The translations under genes were made by a program, and so were the position numbers. From positions 1 to 13,545 of the forward strand of contig JAFVAA010000671.1 of the NCBI GenBank assembly GCA_017476305.1: DNA of 13,545 bases, given 5' to 3'. Of the stretch, positions 13,123-13,545 are shown piece after piece. The DNA is from Lachnospiraceae bacterium (GTDB taxonomy: Bacteria > Bacillota > Clostridia > Lachnospirales > Lachnospiraceae). Each line of letters starts with the position of its first letter. Within the stretch, counting starts at the first letter, position 1. The notes below the pieces were generated by a model. That model was given only the letters and a program-made list of their open reading frames with translations, searched no databases and was not told where the DNA came from.

Positions 13123-13545
13123 ATGAAGGTATACGTAAATTCAATGAGTGGAATAGAGGATGCGATCGTATCTTTATTTATGAGCAAAAGATCATGGACC
13201 AGGGAATTGGAAATTCATATCCATGAGGTTTGTCACAAGGTTTTAAATTATAATGGCAGTTTAAAAGAAAACGATGATACGTTGAAGGATGAATTTCAGG
13301 AATTTAATAACTGGTTAGATAAGTTAGTAAAGTGGGGCTGGATGCATACGACATTGCTACGTTTTATTGATATTTCCGTAACAGTCGAGGGACTGCATCG
13401 GGCCGGACAGGACGACTGGGATGCACATGCAAAGAGATTTGATAACAGAATCATAAGAAATAGTACCAGGGTAAAACAGTCCAATTTCCAATATGAAATG
13501 TCTTCCTATTATGAAGATAAAATATTACCGACATTTACAAAAGGA
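13123..13545 (+). CDS. Unrecognised protein, C-terminus cut by window edge
   Basis: The visible 141 codons begin MKVYVNSMSGIEDAIVSLFM and stay open to the window end. The ATG follows AAAGGA at 13107-13112 with a 10-nt gap and has its own strong promoter. There is no signal peptide or obvious membrane segment; it looks like a soluble, largely helical protein rich in charged and aromatic residues. The stretch 75-116 (HTTLLRF..., then GLHRAGQDDWDAHAKRF and NRIIRNSTR) has a spacing of His, Phe, Val, Arg and Ser-x-Arg faintly like the core of FAD-dependent thymidylate synthase (ThyX), but the RHR signature is not present as such. I do not assign it. Codon use looks slightly more A/T-rich than its neighbours. 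Confidence 0.75.
   Translation, partial: MKVYVNSMSGIEDAIVSLFMSKRSWTRELEIHIHEVCHKVLNYNGSLKENDDTLKDEFQEFNNWLDKLVKWGWMHTTLLRFIDISVTVEGLHRAGQDDWDAHAKRFDNRIIRNSTRVKQSNFQYEMSSYYEDKILPTFTKG

Overview
The window reads as ordinary chromosomal DNA from a low-to-moderate GC Gram-positive anaerobe of the Clostridia, most likely a Lachnospiraceae member. This is inferred from the sigma-A-type promoters, the strong GGAGG ribosome sites, the gene content (RqcH, a SpoVB-type flippase, an Amidase_3 protein with a repeat tail, a UAP1-like nucleotidyltransferase) and the protein sequences. No mobile element, CRISPR array or prophage hallmark is visible.

Layout. 1-1382 (minus) is prfC (release factor 3), cut by the left edge. 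Its promoter lies back to back with a perfect-consensus promoter serving a small DUF4234 membrane protein (1560-1907, plus). A terminator that can work both ways separates this from a DUF2752 membrane protein (1986-2444, minus). Next comes a plus-strand pair: a zinc-ribbon/DUF2007-like membrane protein (2561-3475) and an exported N-acetylmuramoyl-L-alanine amidase (GTG start, 3528-4655), closed by a strong terminator at 4691-4733. From 7784 down to 4759 the minus strand holds a SpoVB/MurJ-like polysaccharide flippase, tRNA-Gly(GCC) with its own consensus promoter, and a eukaryotic-type UDP-sugar pyrophosphorylase. A divergent region with a 27-bp dyad separates these from a NifS/IscS-type cysteine desulfurase (8052-9191, plus). 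The minus-strand pair rqcH (10136-11923) and a HisJ-type PHP phosphatase (9258-10124) is tightly coupled. A 388-bp gap then leads to a PlsC-like acyltransferase (12312-13049, plus) and, behind its own near-consensus promoter, an unrecognised gene cut by the right edge (13123 onward).

Themes. Translation quality control (RF3, RqcH, tRNA-Gly), envelope building (amidase, flippase, UDP-sugar synthesis, acyltransferase) and cofactor or amino-acid metabolism (cysteine desulfurase, histidinol phosphatase) sit side by side without forming one pathway. No convincing new multi-gene system is visible. The points most worth a second look are the unidentified 3' gene, the PlsC-like protein with an altered FPEG motif and an overlapping small ORF at its start, the dyad at 7918-7944, the acidic Asp-to-Glu change in RqcH, and the UAP1-like enzyme behind a tRNA gene.
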